DNA from: Aquariibacter sp964433315 | GTDB taxonomy: Bacteria; Pseudomonadota; Gammaproteobacteria; Burkholderiales; Burkholderiaceae_C | Length of the DNA: 15,931 nucleotides | Direction: 5' to 3' | Assembly: GCA_964433315.1 (NCBI GenBank) | Contig: CAYSQO010000047.1 | Coordinates: 1 to 15,931, forward strand | Shown here: positions 12,813 through 15,931 of the stretch, one piece after another | How the letters are laid out: each line of letters begins with the position of its first letter | Position numbering within the stretch: position 1 is the first letter of the stretch | Program-made: the position numbers and the translations under genes | Notes under the pieces: generated by a model | What the model saw: the letters and a program-made list of their open reading frames with translations, nothing else | Told to the model about the DNA's origin: nothing | Database searches by the model: none

Positions 12813-13744
12813 CGAGAGTCCGAGCGCTTTGCCGCCCTGCGGGCGCTGTCACGCAGTTCATCGACCGAGACCGTCGCGAGGGCACCACGAACGGGCTTGG
12901 GCGCGGCCTGGAAGGCATGCCCCTGGACGATCTCGAAGCTCAGCTGGAGCCGGCCATCCGGGCCGCGCAGGCGCTCGGCCAGCAGGTCCTCCAGGCGCGC
13001 CCGCCAGCGCGGGGTGCGGCAGCCGGCCGGGCGTTCGCGGCAGGCGTTGCCCCCCAGGCCGCGGAGCTCCTGCAGCAGGGCGGCCGGTTCGCGCCAGGCC
13101 AGGGTCAGGGTCTCCATGTCCATCACCGGATCGGCCAGCCCGGCGTGCAGCAGCGCGTCGCCGAGGTCGTGCATGTCGATGTAGCGATGCGCCGGGGGCG
13201 CCCAGCCCAGGCTGCGGTAGAGCAGGCTCAGCTCGCGCAGCGTGTCCGGACCGAAGGCCGAGAACATCAGGAAACCCTCGGGCGCCAATGCGGCACGCCA
13301 GCGGGTGAAGTCCGCCTGCGGATCGGCCGACCAGTGCAGCCCCAGATTGGACCAGACCAGATCCACCGGGCCCGGCAGCGGCGCATCCGCCGCGAGCTGG
13401 TGCACGCCTTCCTCGACGCCGCGGCCCAGCCAGCGTCGCCAGCGGCTGTCGATCTGCGCGGCGCGGCGCGCGCGCAGCGCCTCGGTGGGCTCCACCGCCA
13501 GCAACCGGGCCTTCGGATAGACCCCGCGCAGCACCGTGCGGCCCGCGCCCAGCCAGGCGTCGACCTCCAGCACCCGCCCTGGCTGGCGCTTGATCCAGCC
13601 CAGCCGCTCGCCCATGCGGCGGGCCACCTCGCCGTGCAGCCACGGCGCCTCGGCCCGGCGCGCGGCACGGCGCCAGTGCGCCTGCACGGCCTGGGGATCG
13701 GGCGAGGCGGGGTCGGGGGCCGGCGGAGCGGGGAGGGCTTGCAT
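12809..13744 (-). CDS. BioC-like SAM-dependent methyltransferase
   Basis: This 311-aa class I methyltransferase-like protein resembles malonyl-ACP O-methyltransferase BioC. Supporting segments are VEPTEALRA (84-92), DLVWSNLGLHWSADP (128-142) and FLMFSAFGPDTLREL (158-172), the last being a BioC signature. Motif I, normally DxGxGxG, reads VLEVDAWLGAGR (58-69): the acidic end and two glycines remain but the first glycine positions are changed. In Burkholderiales such genes are often labelled biotin synthesis protein, but no bio genes are present here, so the assignment is by family only. ATG 13744 lacks a good Shine-Dalgarno; the open frame continues upstream, where it is antisense to comF. It is divergent from comF, with 126 nt between. 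Confidence 0.75.
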   Translation of the reverse strand: MQALPAPPAPDPASPDPQAVQAHWRRAARRAEAPWLHGEVARRMGERLGWIKRQPGRVLEVDAWLGAGRTVLRGVYPKARLLAVEPTEALRARRAAQIDSRWRRWLGRGVEEGVHQLAADAPLPGPVDLVWSNLGLHWSADPQADFTRWRAALAPEGFLMFSAFGPDTLRELSLLYRSLGWAPPAHRYIDMHDLGDALLHAGLADPVMDMETLTLAWREPAALLQELRGLGGNACRERPAGCRTPRWRARLEDLLAERLRGPDGRLQLSFEIVQGHAFQAAPKPVRGALATVSVDELRDSARRAAKRSDSR

Positions 13745-13838
13745 CGCGTTCGGGAGGGGGCGGCGCGGCGGGCACAGGGCGGCAGCGGGGCCGACGGATC
13801 GCCCCGAGGCGGGACGGCCGGGACGCCGGAGGGCGCGC

Positions 13839-13844
13839 AGTATA
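13839..13844 (-). promoter_or_regulatory. Possible -10 element for the BioC-like gene
   Basis: TATACT on the minus strand, followed by GCGCG, lies about 95 nt before the methyltransferase ATG in the comF divergent gap. It shares ATACTGCG with the element before the PhyH gene. No -35 is convincing. The same bases read on the plus strand (TATAGG, 13841-13846) could equally serve comF. Confidence 0.25.
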
Positions 13845-13870
13845 GGAAGCCCCCCGCCGCATCGCCGCCC

Positions 13871-14623
13871 ATGCCCGACACCGCCCTGCTCCAGCAAACG
13901 CCGGGCCTGCGGCTGGCCGCCTGGCCGACCCGCTGCGCCCTCTGCCGCGGGGCCAGCCAGGGCCGCTTCGGCCGACTCTGTCCGGCCTGCCGGGCCCGGC
14001 AGACCCCCGTGGCCTGGCGCTGCGCGGCCTGCGGCCGGCCCGGTGACGGCGCCGCGCCCGCCGGGGGATGCTGCGGGGCCTGCCTGGTCCAGCCGCCCCC
14101 CTGGGCCCGGCTCCAGGTCGCCCTGGACTACGCCCCGCCCTGGGACCGCCTGATCGCTGCCTTCAAGCGCGAAGCCGCGCTGGACCTGGGCCCCACCCTG
14201 GTCCAGGCCTTCGCGGACGCGCTGCAGGGCCGGCCCGCCCCCGGGCCCGAGCCGGTGCTGCTGCCGATGCCGCTGGCCGCGGCGAGGCTGCGCGCGCGGG
14301 GCTACAACCAGGCGGCGGTGCTCGCCCGCGGCCTGGCCCGGCGCCTCGGCCTGGGGCTGCGCGACGACATGCTGCAGCGGCTGCTGGACACCCCCTCCCA
14401 GCGCGGGCTCGACCGGGCGCAGCGCGCCGCCAACGTGCGCGGCGCCTTTCTCGCCGCGCCGGGCTGCGCCGCCACCCTGCAGGGCCGCACCCCGGTGCTG
14501 GTCGATGACGTGCTCACCACCGGGGCGACGCTGGCCGAGGCCTGCCGCAGCCTGCAGGCCGCCGGGGTGGCGACCGTGCACGCCTGGGTGCTGGCCCGGA
14601 CCCCGGGGCCGGACGAAGGCTGA
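13871..14623 (+). CDS. comF: ComF family protein (phosphoribosyltransferase fold)
   Basis: This 250-aa protein is related to ComF/GntX, which in competent bacteria assists uptake of transforming DNA after it enters the cytoplasm. The N-terminal part has several Cys pairs (C22/C25, C37/C40, C51/C54, and C67, C68 and C71), consistent with zinc binding. The C-terminal phosphoribosyltransferase domain has the PRPP loop VLVDDVLTTGATL at 209-221, the conserved PMPL (132-135), RGYNQA (143-148) and the RAANVRGAF segment. Length is normal for the family. ATG 13871 was chosen because it precedes the first Cys pair by a typical distance; there is no Shine-Dalgarno. It is followed 38 nt later by trmL and is divergent from the BioC-like gene. 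Confidence 0.93.
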   Translation: MPDTALLQQTPGLRLAAWPTRCALCRGASQGRFGRLCPACRARQTPVAWRCAACGRPGDGAAPAGGCCGACLVQPPPWARLQVALDYAPPWDRLIAAFKREAALDLGPTLVQAFADALQGRPAPGPEPVLLPMPLAAARLRARGYNQAAVLARGLARRLGLGLRDDMLQRLLDTPSQRGLDRAQRAANVRGAFLAAPGCAATLQGRTPVLVDDVLTTGATLAEACRSLQAAGVATVHAWVLARTPGPDEG

Positions 14624-14640
14624 GCGGCCGGCCCGGCCGC
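14624..14640. repeat. GC inverted repeat directly after the comF stop
   Basis: GCGGCCGG, one central C, then CCGGCCGC, starting at the first base after the comF stop codon. It can form a GC hairpin between comF and trmL but has no T-run, so it may stabilise or attenuate the transcript rather than terminate it. Confidence 0.4.
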
Positions 14641-14661
14641 CCGCAAGGCGACACTCGCGCC

Positions 14662-15132
14662 ATGTTCCGCATCGTCCTCGTCGCACCGGAGATCCCTCCC
14701 AACACCGGCAACGTGATCCGCCTGGCCGCCAACACCGGCTGCGCGCTGCACCTGATCGAACCCCTGGGCTTCTCGATGGACGACCGCCAGCTGCAACGCG
14801 CCGGCCTGGACTACCACGAGTACGCGCCCGTGCAGGTGCACCGCGACTGGGCCGCCTTCCTGGCCCGCGAGCAGCCGGATCCGGCACGGCTCTTCGCCTT
14901 CACCACCCGCGCGCAGCGCCGCTTCGACGCCCCGCGCTGGCAGGCCGGGGACTGCCTGGTCTTCGGCAGCGAGAGCGCCGGCCTGCCGCCCGCACTGCGC
15001 GAGAGCCTGCCGCCCGACCAGCGCCTGCGGCTGCCGATGCGGCCCGGCCAGCGCAGCCTCAACCTCAGCAATGCGGTGGCCGTGGCGGTGTTCAACGCCT
15101 GGCGCAGCCTGGACTACGCCGGCGGCGGCTGA
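14662..15132 (+). CDS. trmL: tRNA (cytidine(34)-2'-O)-methyltransferase TrmL
   Basis: This 156-aa SPOUT-class enzyme methylates the wobble-position ribose of certain leucine tRNAs, using S-adenosylmethionine as an obligate dimer. The three SPOUT motifs are clear: PEIPPNTGNVIRLAANTG (9-26), LVFGSESAGLP (99-109) and LPMRPGQRSLNLSNAVAVA (124-142), which form the trefoil knot. Length matches E. coli TrmL (157 aa). The start ATG 14662 begins directly at the first beta strand (FRIVLVAPE). It lies 38 nt after comF in the same direction, and its last 19 bp overlap tail-to-tail the 3' end of the CheA-like gene on the other strand. Confidence 0.96.
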   Translation: MFRIVLVAPEIPPNTGNVIRLAANTGCALHLIEPLGFSMDDRQLQRAGLDYHEYAPVQVHRDWAAFLAREQPDPARLFAFTTRAQRRFDAPRWQAGDCLVFGSESAGLPPALRESLPPDQRLRLPMRPGQRSLNLSNAVAVAVFNAWRSLDYAGGG

Positions 15133-15931
15133 TCCCGCAGGCGCAGGGCGGCCGGATGCACCAGCATCCACAGGCCGCCCGCGGCATCGCGACCCAGGCC
15201 CGCCGCCTCGGCCCGCCGCAGCAGCGGCTGGGGCAGGGGCTGGCGCAGCGCCTGCAGCGCAAGCGGCGGCGCCTCCAGCGCGAGCAGGCCCGCACCGGCC
15301 GGCGTCTGCAGCGCCAGCAGCAGGGCCTCGCCGGGCAGGTCCGGCAGGGTCCGCGGCGCCGGCCCCGGCCAGGCCAGGGCCGGCAGGCGATGGCCCTGCC
15401 ACATCAGCGCCCCCCCGGCGGCGACCGCCCGCCACGCCGCCGGCGCGACGGCCTGCGGCGCGCCCAGCAGGGCCTCGGCCGGCAGACCCACCGGCCCCCA
15501 GCCCGCGACCTGCAGGCCGCACCAGGGGCCGGCCGGCAGACCGCACGCCCCGCGCAGCGCGATGCGGCTGCCCTCGCCGCGCAGGGTCTCCACCCGCAGG
15601 CTCAGGCCATGCGCCTCGACCTCGGCGCGCAGCGCGTCCAGGCGCGGATGGGGCAGACCGGCGCCATCGTCGCCGACCATCAGCTCGACCTCGGCCCCCG
15701 AGCGGCGGCTCCAGCTCAGCAGCACCGTGGCCACGGGCGGCTTGCCCGCGGCAGCACGGCGCTCGGGCGACTCCAGGCCCTCGCCGACAGCCTGCAGCAG
15801 CAGGCCCTCGACCCAGGGCAGCCAGCGCGAGAGCGCCAGCGGATCGACCGGCTCGGCCCCGCCGTCGATCGTGAAGCGCAGCGGCCGGCCCAGGGCCTCG
15901 GCCGCCGCCTCGACCGGGGCCCGCAGGGCCT
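15114..15931 (-). CDS. CheA/ChpA-like signalling protein, C-terminal part, degenerate kinase domain (partial)
   Basis: The frame is open from the window edge to a TAG at 15116-15114, giving 271 visible residues. An ATPase-like stretch reads GRPLRFTIDGGAEPVD, then LLLQAVGEGLESPERRAAAGKP and VELMVGDDGAGLP. This follows CheA's N-box to G1-box order (CheA: RNAVDHGIE, then ERxxAGKP, then DDGxGL). The N-box Asn and His are replaced (QAVGEG), the ATP-lid region between G1 and G2 seems missing, and the G2-like end is GEGSRIALRG. A CheW-like domain follows (ALMWQGHRLPAL, then GRDAAGGLWMLVHPAAL). I infer a non-catalytic or strongly diverged CheA-family protein; upstream domains are outside the window. 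Internal GTG 15734 is not a start. It could be a chemotaxis or type IV pilus signalling component. Confidence 0.55.
   Translation of the reverse strand, partial: ALRAPVEAAAEALGRPLRFTIDGGAEPVDPLALSRWLPWVEGLLLQAVGEGLESPERRAAAGKPPVATVLLSWSRRSGAEVELMVGDDGAGLPHPRLDALRAEVEAHGLSLRVETLRGEGSRIALRGACGLPAGPWCGLQVAGWGPVGLPAEALLGAPQAVAPAAWRAVAAGGALMWQGHRLPALAWPGPAPRTLPDLPGEALLLALQTPAGAGLLALEAPPLALQALRQPLPQPLLRRAEAAGLGRDAAGGLWMLVHPAALRLRDQPPPA

Noticed and set aside
12806..12820. GACTC-AACGA-GAGTC as a terminator for the methyltransferase gene
   Set aside because: The stem is only 5 bp, it overlaps the stop codon, and no T-run follows on the minus strand.
13745..14887. Upstream extension of the BioC-like frame
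   Set aside because: It runs antisense through comF and into trmL and has no family character; the methyltransferase homology begins after ATG 13744.
15114..15734. A separate gene starting at GTG 15734
   Set aside because: The frame continues upstream to the window edge with CheA-like sequence, so the GTG is an internal valine codon.

Overview
The window is high-GC DNA (about 70% G+C by eye) that looks chromosomal and comes from a betaproteobacterium, most likely of the order Burkholderiales (Rubrivivax/Leptothrix/Ideonella-like or Comamonadaceae). This rests on recalled family resemblance and gene order, not on a search. The order (DUF2244)-coxB-coxA-small assembly protein-ctaG-DUF2970-coxC, a DUF2909 gene on the opposite strand, SURF1-Sco-like-ctaA-ctaB-sco1 and a convergent rpoH is the arrangement I associate with that group. 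No mobile element, CRISPR array, tRNA or rRNA was recognised.

Layout. 1-184: no gene seen; it holds an inverted pair of DnaA-box-like 9-mers and a GC palindrome. 185-1126 (-): phytanoyl-CoA dioxygenase-like protein with an HxN instead of an HxD iron motif. 1127-1348: divergent control region with a 20-bp perfect palindrome, a further inverted repeat and a near-perfect CIRCE (HrcA operator) just before rpoH. 1349-2293 (+): rpoH, sigma-32. 2367-5880 (-): sco1, ctaB, ctaA and a second, divergent Sco-like protein. 5906-6673 (-): SURF1. 6849-7070 (+): DUF2909 twin-membrane protein, an island on the other strand, followed by a strong bidirectional terminator. 7206-12702 (-): coxC, DUF2970, ctaG, 42-aa assembly protein, coxA, coxB with fused cytochrome c, and DUF2244, probably one operon from a recognisable sigma-70-type promoter at 12783-12812. 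12809-13744 (-): BioC-like methyltransferase. 13871-14623 (+): comF. 14662-15132 (+): trmL. 15114-15931 (-): C-terminal part of a CheA/ChpA-like protein, cut by the window edge and apparently degenerate as a kinase.

How it works together. The central 10 kb encodes a heme-copper cytochrome c oxidase of the A1 type with a caa3-like subunit II, together with nearly all its assembly machinery. CtaB and CtaA make heme O and then heme A. SURF1 helps insert heme A. CtaG delivers CuB, and Sco1 (perhaps with the Sco-like paralogue) delivers or reduces CuA. The structural genes and the heme/copper assembly genes appear to form two transcription units separated by the DUF2909 gene and its terminator. 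rpoH converges on the assembly unit and seems to be under HrcA control.

Most of the window is ordinary core genome. The points most worth a second look are the CIRCE element on rpoH, the degenerate Sco paralogue that keeps CxxxC, the HQN motif in the PhyH protein, the DnaA-box-like inverted pair and the degenerate CheA-like protein. I found no convincing evidence for a wholly new multi-gene system.
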